Assembly: GCA_040226215.1 (NCBI GenBank)
Contig: JAVKFF010000044.1
Span: 1-34,714, forward strand
DNA: 34,714 nucleotides
Origin: JAVKFF01 sp040226215
GTDB taxonomy: Bacteria; Pseudomonadota; Alphaproteobacteria; DSM-16000; Inquilinaceae
Direction of reading: 5' to 3'
The notes under the pieces are model-generated. The model was not told the DNA's origin, did no database searches, and worked only from the letters and a program-made list of their open reading frames with translations. A program made the position numbers and the translations under genes. Positions 8,625-16,840 of the stretch are shown piece after piece. Every line of letters starts with the position of its first letter. Position 1 is the stretch's first letter.

Positions 8625-9622
8625 ACCTTCAGCTCCTCTGCGCCCTTGCGGTTCAGCTGGCGATCCAGCAGCAGCACGACGATCAGGATCGAGCCGATCA
8701 CCAGGTTCACCGTCTCGGTATCCGCGCCGATATGGCCGAGGCCCTTGCGCAGCAGCTGGATCGCCAGGACCCCGCCGAAGGTGCCGATGATCGAGCCCTT
8801 GCCGCCGGCCAGCTTGGTGCCGCCCAGCACCACGGCGGTGATCGCCCACAGTTCGAACAGCATGCCGTCATTGGGGTTGACCGAGCCGCTGCCCGAATAG
8901 AAGGCGACCGCCGACAGGGCGGCCAGAAAGCCGATCAGCACGAAGTTGATCACGAAATGCGGGCCGACGCGGATGCCGGCATTCACCGCCGCCTCGCGGT
9001 TGTCGCCGATGGCGTAGGCGTTGCGGCCGTGCACCGTGCGCGTGGTCACCAGCCAGACGATCACGGCCACGGCGATGAAGACCAGTGCCGGCGTCTGCAG
9101 CCCCAGGATCTCCGCCTCGGCGATGTCCACCATGGTCCAGTTCAGGTGATAGGTGGGCTGCTCGCCATTGTACATGAACACCAGACCGCGATAGCCGAGC
9201 ATGGCGCCGAGCGTGACGATGAAGGCGTCGACTCCGGTCTTCCAGACGATCACCCCGTTGATCAGCCCCAGAGCGCAGCCCGTCAGCAGCGCGAAGATCC
9301 AGGCCAGCGGGATCGACCAGTCACCGAGCGCCTGCATGAAGGGCCAGCTCATCGAGTCGAGCATGACAATGGCCGCCAACGCGAAGATCGCGCCCACCGA
9401 CAGGTCGATATTGCCGTTCACCATGATGACGGTCATGCCGACCGCGATGATACCGATAGGCGCGGCCTGCTTGAGCAGCAGCAGCATGTTGTCGAGGTTC
9501 ATGAAGGCGCTGTCGGAGAGCGACAGGAACTGGCCCGCGAGTTCGAAGAAAACGAGCTCAAGCACGATGAAGCCCCAGATGGCGCCACCCTTGAGCAGGT
9601 TCCTGAGCGTCTCGTTCGTCAT
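8621..9622 (-). CDS. CUT2 sugar ABC transporter permease (second)
   Basis: 333 residues, highly hydrophobic, about 8-10 membrane segments, BPD_transp_2 (RbsC-type) family. The family core AAPIGIIAVGMTVIMVNGNIDLS, with the NG-x-IDLSVG motif, and the later AITAVVLGGTKLAGGKGS block are both present. The start ATG is preceded by GAGGAGCAAGGA. It forms a heteromeric inner-membrane channel with the other permease, 12 bp upstream, and its stop overlaps the ATPase start. Confidence 0.93.
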   Translation of the reverse strand: MTNETLRNLLKGGAIWGFIVLELVFFELAGQFLSLSDSAFMNLDNMLLLLKQAAPIGIIAVGMTVIMVNGNIDLSVGAIFALAAIVMLDSMSWPFMQALGDWSIPLAWIFALLTGCALGLINGVIVWKTGVDAFIVTLGAMLGYRGLVFMYNGEQPTYHLNWTMVDIAEAEILGLQTPALVFIAVAVIVWLVTTRTVHGRNAYAIGDNREAAVNAGIRVGPHFVINFVLIGFLAALSAVAFYSGSGSVNPNDGMLFELWAITAVVLGGTKLAGGKGSIIGTFGGVLAIQLLRKGLGHIGADTETVNLVIGSILIVVLLLDRQLNRKGAEELKV

Positions 9623-9634
9623 TGTCCTTGCTCC

Positions 9635-10645
9635 TCAGGCGATCGGCGACCAGAGCCTGCCGCGCTTGGTGGCGATGTCGAGCCAGACGGCGAGGATGAT
9701 GATGATCCAGGTGACGACGAACTGGACGTAGAACGCCAGCCCCGCCAGCAGCAGGCCGTTCTGGATGAAGCCGAGGATCAGCACGCCGATCACGGTCTTG
9801 AATACCGTGCCCGCCCCGCCGAGCAGCGAGGCGCCGCCGAGGATCACCGCCGCCAGGACCTCCAGTTCCATGCCCTGGCCGACGGTGTTCTGCGCCCCCA
9901 TGGTGCGGCTCGCCTGGATCAGGCCGGCCGTTGCCACGCAGAAGGCGGAGATCAGGTAGGTGGCGAAGACCACGCGGGCCCGCGGGATGCCCGAGAATGT
10001 GGATGCGGTGGGGTTGCCGCCGACGGCGTAGACCTTGCGCCCGAACGGCGTTTTCGCGAGCACGATGCCCAGAACCGCGGCAAGCAGCGCGAACATCAGC
10101 ACCGGGACCGGCACGCCCAGCATGTCGCCGCGGCCGAAAACGTCGAACCAGGTCTCGCTCTGGTTGGCGATGTCCATGTTCTGGCCGCCCGAATAGGTCA
10201 GCGTCAGCCCGTGGATGGCCGACAGCATGCCGAGCGTCACGATCAGCGAGTTGAGCCTGAGATAGCCGATCAGGAACCCGTTGATGGCGCCGAGACACAG
10301 CGTCATCGCGAACATCGCCGGGATCGCCAGTGTCGGTCCGAAATCGGGGTTCTCGTGCAGGTCGAGGACGACGATGGCCGAGAAGGACAGCATCGAGCCG
10401 ACCGACAGGTCGAGATTACCGCCGATCACCACGAAGGTGACGCCCAGCGCCATGACGCCGAGGATGGCCGACGAGCGCACGACGCCGAAGACGTTCTCGA
10501 CCTCGATGAAACGGGGGTTCCAGATCGTGAAGCCGATCATGAACACGATGAACGCCACCAGAATGCCCTGGCGGGCGAGCAGGGTGCCGATGGCCTTGAT
10601 CGTGTCGGACGAGGCGCCGCTGCGACCGGACCGGACTTCCACCAT
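9635..10645 (-). CDS. CUT2 sugar ABC transporter permease (first)
   Basis: 336 residues, BPD_transp_2 family inner-membrane protein. Family motifs: MALGVTFVVIGGNLDLSVGS near residue 70 and AAVILGGASLLGGAGT near the C-terminus. The start ATG follows GGGAGGGAGACA. Two different permease genes, rather than one RbsC gene, suggest a heterodimeric channel, a less common CUT2 arrangement. It lies 25 bp downstream of the SDR gene and 12 bp upstream of the second permease gene. Confidence 0.93.
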   Translation of the reverse strand: MVEVRSGRSGASSDTIKAIGTLLARQGILVAFIVFMIGFTIWNPRFIEVENVFGVVRSSAILGVMALGVTFVVIGGNLDLSVGSMLSFSAIVVLDLHENPDFGPTLAIPAMFAMTLCLGAINGFLIGYLRLNSLIVTLGMLSAIHGLTLTYSGGQNMDIANQSETWFDVFGRGDMLGVPVPVLMFALLAAVLGIVLAKTPFGRKVYAVGGNPTASTFSGIPRARVVFATYLISAFCVATAGLIQASRTMGAQNTVGQGMELEVLAAVILGGASLLGGAGTVFKTVIGVLILGFIQNGLLLAGLAFYVQFVVTWIIIILAVWLDIATKRGRLWSPIA

Positions 10646-10670
10646 TGTCTCCCTCCCTCTCGCCTGCCGG

Positions 10671-11477
10671 TCAGACCAGCGTCATGCCGCCGTCGATCAT
10701 CACGATCTGCCCGGTCATGTAGTCGCTGGCGCGTGACGCCAGGAAGTTGGTCGTCCCCGTGATGTCCTCCGGCTGCGCGACGCGGCCTCTCAGGATATCG
10801 GCGGAGAATGCCGCCATCGCCTGGCCCGGGCGTTCGGCCGCGCCGATCTCCATCAGGTCCTGGTCGACCTGTTCCCACATCTCGGTATCCACCACGCCCG
10901 GCGCGAAGCCGGTCACCGTGATGTCGTGGCTGGCCAGTTCGCGCGCGGCGGACTGCGTCAGGCTGACGACCGCCCATTTCGAGGCGCAGTAGGGTGCCAC
11001 GTTCTCGAAGCCCTGGCGCGCGGCGATGGAGGCCGTGTTGACGATCTTGCCGCCGCCGCCCTGGGCGATCATCTGGCGCGCCGCCTCCTGGGTCCCGATC
11101 AGGCAACCGAGCGCGTTGACGTCCATGATGTGACGCCAGTTCTCCTCGGTCACCTCAAGAAGGCGCATCGGCTTGTTGACGCCGGCATTGTTGAACATCA
11201 CGTCGAGCCGGCCGAAACGGGCAGCGGTCGCCACCACCATCTCGCGCACCTGGGGGCGGTCGCGCACGTCCACCCCGGCCGACATCACCGCGTCCTCGCG
11301 CCCGTTCAAGCGGCGCCGGTTCCGCTCGGCCACGTCGGCCGCCAGCGCGGCATTCAGATCGGCGAAGCAGACCCGCGCGCCGGCATCCAGCAGCGCCTCG
11401 CCGATGGCGCGTCCGATCCCCCGGGCGGCCCCGGTCACGATGCAGACGCGATCTTCGACTCCCTGAGGCTCGGCCAC
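10671..11477 (-). CDS. SDR-family NAD(P)-dependent dehydrogenase (polyol/diol type)
   Basis: 268 residues, classical short-chain dehydrogenase. The nucleotide-binding loop TGAARGIG is near the N-terminus, NNAG follows, and the catalytic Ser, Tyr and Lys lie in TASIAARQGFENVAPYCASK. The C-terminal part has FAPGVVDTEMWEQVD, which resembles sorbitol and acetoin/2,3-butanediol dehydrogenases, and ends in the family's SDYMTGQIVMIDGG. The GTG at 11477 is used: a G-rich stretch (GGGGACGGGGGG) lies upstream, and the added N-terminus from an ATG at 11540 is not SDR-like. It sits between the binding protein and permease genes, so it probably performs the first oxidation of the imported compound. A paralogue of equal length is encoded at 14622-15428. 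Confidence 0.9.
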   Translation of the reverse strand: MAEPQGVEDRVCIVTGAARGIGRAIGEALLDAGARVCFADLNAALAADVAERNRRRLNGREDAVMSAGVDVRDRPQVREMVVATAARFGRLDVMFNNAGVNKPMRLLEVTEENWRHIMDVNALGCLIGTQEAARQMIAQGGGGKIVNTASIAARQGFENVAPYCASKWAVVSLTQSAARELASHDITVTGFAPGVVDTEMWEQVDQDLMEIGAAERPGQAMAAFSADILRGRVAQPEDITGTTNFLASRASDYMTGQIVMIDGGMTLV

Positions 11478-11527
11478 GGCGTGTCCCCCCGTCCCCTTCG
11501 TGGTTCTTTCGGGCAGCCGGAGCACCG

Positions 11528-11545
11528 GGCCGGCCTTCACCGGCC
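11528..11545 (-). other. Intercistronic hairpin after the binding-protein gene
   Basis: GGCCGG, 6-nt loop, CCGGCC, between the binding-protein stop (11568) and the SDR start (11477). Stems in this position often raise the level of binding-protein mRNA over downstream permease mRNA; that role is inferred here. Confidence 0.35.
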
Positions 11546-11567
11546 GACCCGCGCCCCGTCCACGGCC

Positions 11568-12551
11568 TCAGAACACGGGACGGTCGAACTCGTCCATGTT
11601 CCCCTGCGTGATCTTCGGGGTGTCGAAGTAGTTGAAGAACGGCACATCCTCGCCGTTCAGCACGTCGAGCGCGGTCTGCAGCGCCGCCTCGGCGTCGTCG
11701 ACGGGCGACTGGTAGATCGAGCCCCAGTATTCGCCGCGGCCCATCGCGTCGTAGCCGACGGCGAAATTGGTCGCGCCGACGAAGACGATCTCCTCGGCCC
11801 GGCCGGCGGCCAGCGCGGCGTTCAGCGCGCCCACGCCCATGTTGTCGTCTCCGGAATAGACGCCGTCGATGTCGTCGTACTGGACGAGGAAGGCCTCCAT
11901 CACGCGTTGCGCGTCCTCGCGGTTCCAGTTGCCGGGCTGGCTTTCCATCAGCGTGACGTTCGGGCAGACCTCGGGCAGGCGCTCCTCGAAGCCCTGGGCA
12001 CGCTCGATCGCGGTGGTATAGCCGGGCTGACCGGTGATCTGCACGATCTGCGCCTCGTCCTCGATGCCCATCTCGGTGAAGCGGTCGCACATGATCTCCG
12101 CGGCGCGGGATCCCTGGGTGATGTTGTCGGGGCCCGAGAAGGCGGCGACGAAGTCGAAGCCGGCCTCGGCGATGTTGGAGTTGGTGATGACCACCGGAAT
12201 GCCTGCCTGGGACGCCTCGCGCACGGCCGGGATCACCGCCTGGCCGTTGGTCGGCCAGATGATCATGGCATCCACGCTCTGCTGGATCAGGTCCTGGATC
12301 TGGGCGATCTGGCGCGCCACGTCGCCGCCGGCGTCCAGCACCACGACCTCGACGTCCGGGTTCGCCTCCGCCGCGGCGATGAAGGCCTGCTCATAGGTGG
12401 TCTGGTAGCTGTCCACACCGACATTGTTCTGCGTGATGCCGATGGTCACCGACTGGGCGGCCGCCCCTGAGGCGATGATCGGGGTGGCGGACAGTGCGGT
12501 GGCGAACATCGCGGTACTGCAGGCGAGCGCGATCTTGGTCGAATAGGTCAT
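11568..12551 (-). CDS. CUT2 sugar ABC transporter substrate-binding protein
   Basis: 327 residues, periplasmic binding protein of the RbsB type (Peripla_BP_4). A signal peptide covers residues 1 to about 33: Lys6, a hydrophobic core, cleavage near GAAAQ/SVTIG. The mature protein starts with VTIGITQNNVGVDSYQTTYEQAF and has the family's AQIQDLIQQSVDAMIIWPTNG and DGVYSGDDNMGVGALNAA segments. The ATG at 12551 follows GGGAGGATCCGAG and gives a clean signal peptide; upstream in-frame ATGs at 12605 and 12683 would bury it. It is the first gene of the leftward importer operon and defines what the system takes up, but the ligand cannot be read by eye. Confidence 0.93.
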   Translation of the reverse strand: MTYSTKIALACSTAMFATALSATPIIASGAAAQSVTIGITQNNVGVDSYQTTYEQAFIAAAEANPDVEVVVLDAGGDVARQIAQIQDLIQQSVDAMIIWPTNGQAVIPAVREASQAGIPVVITNSNIAEAGFDFVAAFSGPDNITQGSRAAEIMCDRFTEMGIEDEAQIVQITGQPGYTTAIERAQGFEERLPEVCPNVTLMESQPGNWNREDAQRVMEAFLVQYDDIDGVYSGDDNMGVGALNAALAAGRAEEIVFVGATNFAVGYDAMGRGEYWGSIYQSPVDDAEAALQTALDVLNGEDVPFFNYFDTPKITQGNMDEFDRPVF

Positions 12552-12772
12552 CTCGGATCCTCCCACGGATGATGTCTGGGTCGCGCTTGTTGTCTCGGGC
12601 CCGGGCATTCTCTCGGTGCCGGGACCCTTCTGCGCAACCCTTCGATATCCAGTGTCATTTTGCCCAATTCGGAACCGCTCCATTTATCCATTATGGATAT
12701 CTTCGGTTTCGTTTTGGACTCTTTTCGCATATCGGTCGCCTATCAAACTGAACAATCACAGGGACACAGCCG
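12552..12772. promoter_or_regulatory. Divergent control region with TATCCA operator-like sites
   Basis: This 221-bp gap separates the importer operon (leftward) from the regulator/catabolic operon (rightward), and its central part is clearly more AT-rich than the surroundings. It holds a perfect palindrome at 12685-12699: TATCCAT, one T, ATGGATA. A further direct copy of the half-site TATCCA lies at 12646-12651, 39 bp away (about four helical turns), inside GATATCC, which is matched in inverse by GGATATC at 12695-12701. This spacing suits a dimeric winged-helix regulator bound at two sites, plausibly the product of the adjacent 12773 gene. Promoter boxes could not be assigned with confidence on either strand. 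Confidence 0.55.
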
Positions 12773-14611
12773 ATGAAGAGCAAGACACGCGTCGAGGACG
12801 CGCCCCTGCGCCACGGAACCATGCAGCAGCACACCACGCAATATATCCAGACTGAACTTGATGCGGCGCGGCGTCACGACCGCATGTCGGCGGTGTCCTC
12901 CGGCGGGCCGGCGCAGGCCGAGCTCGAGCGCGTGGTGGCTTTCCTGTCGGAAATCTGCGGCGAGATCGACGCCGCCATGGAGCCGAACACGCCCAACCCC
13001 CACCTCAACATGATCCTGCACCTGCTGCGCGGCCATATCGAGGGACGGCTGATCTCGGCCTCATCGATGGTCGCGGCCGCGGGGGTGCCTTACGCGACCG
13101 CGACGCGCAAGCTGGCTGACATCCAGGCGGCGGGGTTGGTCGAACGGCGACCGCGTACCCGGACGGGGAAGAGCTTCTCTTTGCACCCCAGCGCCCTACT
13201 GCTGGAGCGCTTCAGTCAGGTCGCCAACCGGATCGACCGCATCGCGACCGCCGCCTTCGGCGACGCGGACCGGGCCGGCGAGACGCAGGATTACTTTTTC
13301 GGCGGCTCCTACGTGCCCGGCCAGGCATCGATCGCGCCCCCCAGCGTGCTGCACCGTCCCCTGAAGCTGTCGGGAGGGCTGCGCATCCTCGTGCATGGCG
13401 ACCCGACCTTCATGGTGATGGTGAACCTCAAGCGTCAGTTCGAGCAGATAATAGGCACGCATATTAACCAGCGGGCCTTCTCGATCGACCGGCTGCGGGA
13501 CGAGGCCCTGCGCAATGCCGGCCGCAAGCGCAGCAGCTACGACCTGATCGCGGTCGACCTGCCCTGGCTCGGAGAGTTCGTGTCGCGCGGCGTGATCCGC
13601 CCGCTTGACGAAGTGATGGATGTCTCCCGGCTCGATCCGGGCGATTTCCACACCGCGGGCTGGCGCGCCACGCACTGGAACGGCACCCCCTACGGCGTGC
13701 CCAGCCAGACGACGCCGGAGTTGATGTTCTACCGTACCGACTGGTTCGCGCGGGAGGGGCTGACGGCGCCCACGACCACTGACGAGGTGATCCGGGCGGC
13801 GCGCCATTTCCACGACCCGCGCAACGGCCGCTACGGGGTTGCCTGGAACGCCGCCAGGGGCACGGCACTCGGCCACACCTTCATGCTGACCTGCGCGGCC
13901 TTCGGCCAGCCGGTGATCGAGATGCCGCCCATCGCCGGCGGCTTCGACGCCGACCGGCTCGGCGACGGTCGGTACCGGCCGACGCTGAACGGCCCGCGGG
14001 CGCTGGCGGCGGCGGAATACCTGATGCAGCTCATGCAGTACTCGCCCCCCGACATCCTGTCGATGTCGTGGTACGAGCGCGTGCGCCCCTACGCCGCCGG
14101 CAGGGTGGCGATGGCCTATGGCTACACCCTGCTCGCCCCCTATTTCGAGCTCGACGAGACCTGCGAGGCGCACGGAAACACCGGCTACTTGCCGCATCCG
14201 CACGGCCCCGAGGGCGCGCCGATCGCGCCTGTCGGCGGCTACATGCTGTGCGTTCCCTCCAATCTCGCCGAGGAGCGGGTGGCGGACGCGGTCGAGGCGC
14301 TGATCACCTTCACCTCGCCGGCCGCGCAGAAGCTCTACGCACAGAACGGCAGCCGCACCGCGCCGCGCTATTCGGTCGGCGCCGATCCGGAGGTCCGCCG
14401 GTTGTCGCCGATCTTCGAGGCGCTGGACCAGATGTCATGGCGCGACGAGTTGCAGTTCTGGCCGCGTCCGCCGATCCCGCAGATCTCCGAGATCATCCAT
14501 CTCTGCGGCCACGAACTGCACGACATGCTGCGCGGCATCGTGACTCCGGAGGAAGCGCTTGGCCGCATGCAGGCGCGCGCTGAAGAAATCCTGCAGCCGC
14601 CAGACCAATAG
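12773..14611 (+). CDS. Transcriptional regulator: winged helix fused to a family-1 solute-binding domain
   Basis: 612 residues with no signal peptide, so cytoplasmic. Residues 75-140 look like a winged helix-turn-helix: helices ILHLLRGHIEGR and SASSMVAAAGV, recognition helix PYATATRKLADIQAAGLV, then a basic wing ERRPRTRTGK. Residues about 202-600 resemble an ABC-importer family-1 binding protein: LRILVHGDPTF at the start, YDLIAVDLPWLGEFVSRGVIRPLDE, then GVPSQTTPELMFYRTDWFAREGLTAPTTTDEVI and YGVAWNA. The likely role is a one-component sensor that binds a small ligand through the binding-protein fold and controls the divergent promoters. The start ATG lies about 9 nt after AGGGA. It is the first gene of the rightward operon, 10 nt before the SDR gene. 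Domain calls are by eye; the HTH subclass is unclear. Confidence 0.8.
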   Translation: MKSKTRVEDAPLRHGTMQQHTTQYIQTELDAARRHDRMSAVSSGGPAQAELERVVAFLSEICGEIDAAMEPNTPNPHLNMILHLLRGHIEGRLISASSMVAAAGVPYATATRKLADIQAAGLVERRPRTRTGKSFSLHPSALLLERFSQVANRIDRIATAAFGDADRAGETQDYFFGGSYVPGQASIAPPSVLHRPLKLSGGLRILVHGDPTFMVMVNLKRQFEQIIGTHINQRAFSIDRLRDEALRNAGRKRSSYDLIAVDLPWLGEFVSRGVIRPLDEVMDVSRLDPGDFHTAGWRATHWNGTPYGVPSQTTPELMFYRTDWFAREGLTAPTTTDEVIRAARHFHDPRNGRYGVAWNAARGTALGHTFMLTCAAFGQPVIEMPPIAGGFDADRLGDGRYRPTLNGPRALAAAEYLMQLMQYSPPDILSMSWYERVRPYAAGRVAMAYGYTLLAPYFELDETCEAHGNTGYLPHPHGPEGAPIAPVGGYMLCVPSNLAEERVADAVEALITFTSPAAQKLYAQNGSRTAPRYSVGADPEVRRLSPIFEALDQMSWRDELQFWPRPPIPQISEIIHLCGHELHDMLRGIVTPEEALGRMQARAEEILQPPDQ

Positions 14612-14621
14612 GGAGGAAGAC

Positions 14622-15428
14622 ATGGACCCCAATCGCTTGCGGGGAAAGAACATCCTGATCACCGGCGCGGGGCGCGGCATGGGTGCCGCCAATGCAGAGG
14701 CCTTCGCGGCGCAGGGTGCCAATGTCTGCCTCGGCGATCTCGACCGCGACGCGGCGCAGGCGGTCGCCGACCGGATCAACGGCCACGGCAACGGCCGGGC
14801 GATCGCGGTTCGCATGGACGTCACCAGCCGCGCGGACAACGCCGCCGCCGTCGCCGCCACCGTCGATGCCTTCGGAACGATCAATGTCGGTCTCTTCAAC
14901 GCCGGTCTGAACAAGCCCCGGTTCTTCATGGATATCGATGAAGACAACTGGGACATGATCATGAACGTGAACACCAAGGCGATGTGGCTGGGCATGCAGG
15001 AAACCGCCCGTCAGATGATCGCCCAGGGTCCCCAGGACCACCCCTACAAGCTGATCAATGTCGGCAGTATCGCCTCGCGCAAGCCGCTGGTCGACGTCAC
15101 CGTCTACTGCACCTCGAAATATGGCTGCCTGGCGCTCACCCATTGCGGCGCCATCGCCCTGGCCGAGCACAACATCACCGTCAACGGCTACGCGCCGGGC
15201 GTGGTGGTGACCCCGTTGTGGGAGCAGCTCGACAAGGACCTCGTCGACATCGGCTTCAAGGAGCGCGAGGGGCAGGCTTACGAGGACATCGTGCGCGATG
15301 CGCTGCAGATCAAGCGCGTCTCCTATCCCGAGGACATCACCGGCACGGCCTCTTTCCTGGCCAGCCGGGACAGCGACTACATGACCGGCCAGATGATCCA
15401 CATCGATGGCGGCTGGTGCATCCAGTAG
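14622..15428 (+). CDS. SDR-family NAD(P)-dependent dehydrogenase (diol/polyol type)
   Basis: 268 residues with cofactor loop TGAGRGMG, FNAG in place of NNAG, and Ser/Tyr/Lys in VGSIASRKPLVDVTVYCTSK. YAPGVVVTPLWEQLDKDL again resembles acetoin/butanediol and sorbitol dehydrogenases, and the end is SDYMTGQMIHIDGG. The ATG at 14622 follows GGGAGGAAGAC. It shares length and many segments (ARQMIAQG, PEDITGT, FLASR-x-SDYMTGQ) with the SDR encoded in the importer operon, so the two are paralogues, perhaps handling successive oxidations or opposite stereoisomers (inference). Confidence 0.9.
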   Translation: MDPNRLRGKNILITGAGRGMGAANAEAFAAQGANVCLGDLDRDAAQAVADRINGHGNGRAIAVRMDVTSRADNAAAVAATVDAFGTINVGLFNAGLNKPRFFMDIDEDNWDMIMNVNTKAMWLGMQETARQMIAQGPQDHPYKLINVGSIASRKPLVDVTVYCTSKYGCLALTHCGAIALAEHNITVNGYAPGVVVTPLWEQLDKDLVDIGFKEREGQAYEDIVRDALQIKRVSYPEDITGTASFLASRDSDYMTGQMIHIDGGWCIQ

Positions 15429-15483
15429 TGCCCGACCGTTCGCAGGATCACTCCCGACGCAACGGAACCCCGAGGAGACGCCA

Positions 15484-16782
15484 ATGTCACGCGCGCTGAT
15501 GCCCAACCTGCTGACCCCACAGGATCTCGAGCCGCACTGGAAGTGGGAAGGCCGCCTGCCGGCCTGGGGTCATACCTCGGTCGATTTCGAGCGCCGCATC
15601 GATCACGACCGGCTGCGCCGCTACCGCCTGGCGCGCACCCGGCAGGCGCTGCAGGCTTCCCCGGCCGGCACGCTGCTTCTCTTCGACGTCAACAACATCC
15701 GCTATGTCAGCGCCACGAAGATCGGTGAGTGGGAGCGGGACAAGATGTGCCGCTTCTGCCTGCTGACCGGTGACGACGCGCCTTACGTGTGGGACTTCGG
15801 CTCCGCCGCCATGCACCACAAGAAATTCTCCGACTGGCTGGTGCCCGACCATTGCCGCGCCGGCGTGGTCGGCATGCGCGGCACCATCCCGCCGGAATTC
15901 GGCCTGATGCGGAAATACGCGCGCGAGATCGCCGGGCTGATCCGGGAGGCCGGCATGGCCGACATGCCGGTCGGCCTGGACTATGCGGAAACCGCCATGT
16001 TCCACGCGCTCCAGGAAGAGGGGCTGGAGGTCATCGACGGCCAGCAGATCATGCTCGCCGCGCGGGAGATCAAGAACTGGGACGAGATCCAGCTGCTTAC
16101 CCAGGCCGCCAGCATGGTCGATGGCGTCTACCACATGATCTACGAGGAGCTGAAGCCGGGGGTGCGCGAGAACGACATCGTCGCCCTGTCCAACAAGCTG
16201 CTCTACGAGATGGGCTCGGACGACGTCGAGGCGATCAACGCCATCTCCGGCGAACGCTGCAATCCCCATCCGCACAACTTCACCGACCGCTATTTCCGCC
16301 CCGGCGACCAGGCCTTCTTCGACATCCTGCAGAGCTACCAGGGCTATCGCACCTGCTACTACCGCACCTTCAACATCGGCCGCGCGACGCCGGTGCAGGT
16401 CGACGCCTATGTCAAGGCTCGGGAATGGATCGACGCCTCGATCGAACTGATCAAGCCTGGCGTCTCCACCGATACGGTCGCCGCGGTCTGGCCCAGGGCG
16501 GAAGAATTCGGCTTCCCCAGCGAGGAGGCGGCCTTCGGCCTGCAGTTCGGCCACGGCCTCGGGCTGGCGCTTCACGAGCGGCCGATCATCAGCCGGGCGG
16601 TTTCGCTCGATCACCCGATGGAGATCAAGACCGGCATGGTCTTCGCGCTGGAGACCTACTGCCCCGCCGCCGACGGCTACTCCGCCGCCAGGATCGAGGA
16701 GGAGGTCGTGGTCACCGACACCGGGGCGGAAGTCATCTCGCTCTTCCCGGCCGAGGAACTGCCGATCGCCAACCGCTACTGA
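15484..16782 (+). CDS. M24-family (creatinase/DddP-like) enzyme with altered metal site
   Basis: 432 residues with an N-terminal creatinase-type domain (RRYRLARTRQAL, LLLFDVNNIRYVS, YVWDFGSA) and a C-terminal pita-bread domain. The five M24 metal-ligand positions are Asp280, Cys291 (normally Asp, 11 residues after the first), His357 in FGHGLGLALHE, Glu390 in FALET and Glu405 in ARIEEE. Losing one Asp argues against an ordinary aminopeptidase. Non-peptidase M24 relatives include creatinase (no metal) and the DMSP lyase DddP, whose N-terminal region, as I recall it, is similar. A C-N, C-S or C-O bond-cleaving role on a small molecule is therefore more likely than Xaa-Pro peptidase activity, but the substrate is unknown. 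The ATG follows GAGGAGACGCCA. It sits between SDR and dehydrogenase-complex genes. Confidence 0.82.
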   Translation: MSRALMPNLLTPQDLEPHWKWEGRLPAWGHTSVDFERRIDHDRLRRYRLARTRQALQASPAGTLLLFDVNNIRYVSATKIGEWERDKMCRFCLLTGDDAPYVWDFGSAAMHHKKFSDWLVPDHCRAGVVGMRGTIPPEFGLMRKYAREIAGLIREAGMADMPVGLDYAETAMFHALQEEGLEVIDGQQIMLAAREIKNWDEIQLLTQAASMVDGVYHMIYEELKPGVRENDIVALSNKLLYEMGSDDVEAINAISGERCNPHPHNFTDRYFRPGDQAFFDILQSYQGYRTCYYRTFNIGRATPVQVDAYVKAREWIDASIELIKPGVSTDTVAAVWPRAEEFGFPSEEAAFGLQFGHGLGLALHERPIISRAVSLDHPMEIKTGMVFALETYCPAADGYSAARIEEEVVVTDTGAEVISLFPAEELPIANRY

Positions 16783-16840
16783 CCGACCCGGCCGCCCGTC
16801 CCTGCCGGGCCGGCCGTCATTCCGTCGAGGGACACTCGCC

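Noticed and set aside
6531..10762. Long plus-strand open frames (789 and 717 codons) opposite the ABC importer genes
   Set aside because: Antisense to genes with intact Walker, signature and permease motifs; the antisense products have no recognisable domain.
15484..16782. Annotation as Xaa-Pro aminopeptidase
   Set aside because: One of the five metal ligands is Cys instead of Asp and the context is small-molecule catabolism, so a peptidase name would mislead.
15484..16782. Annotation as true DddP (DMSP lyase)
   Set aside because: The N-terminal domain resembles DddP as I recall it, but the conserved Asp of the metal site is missing; only a family-level name is justified.
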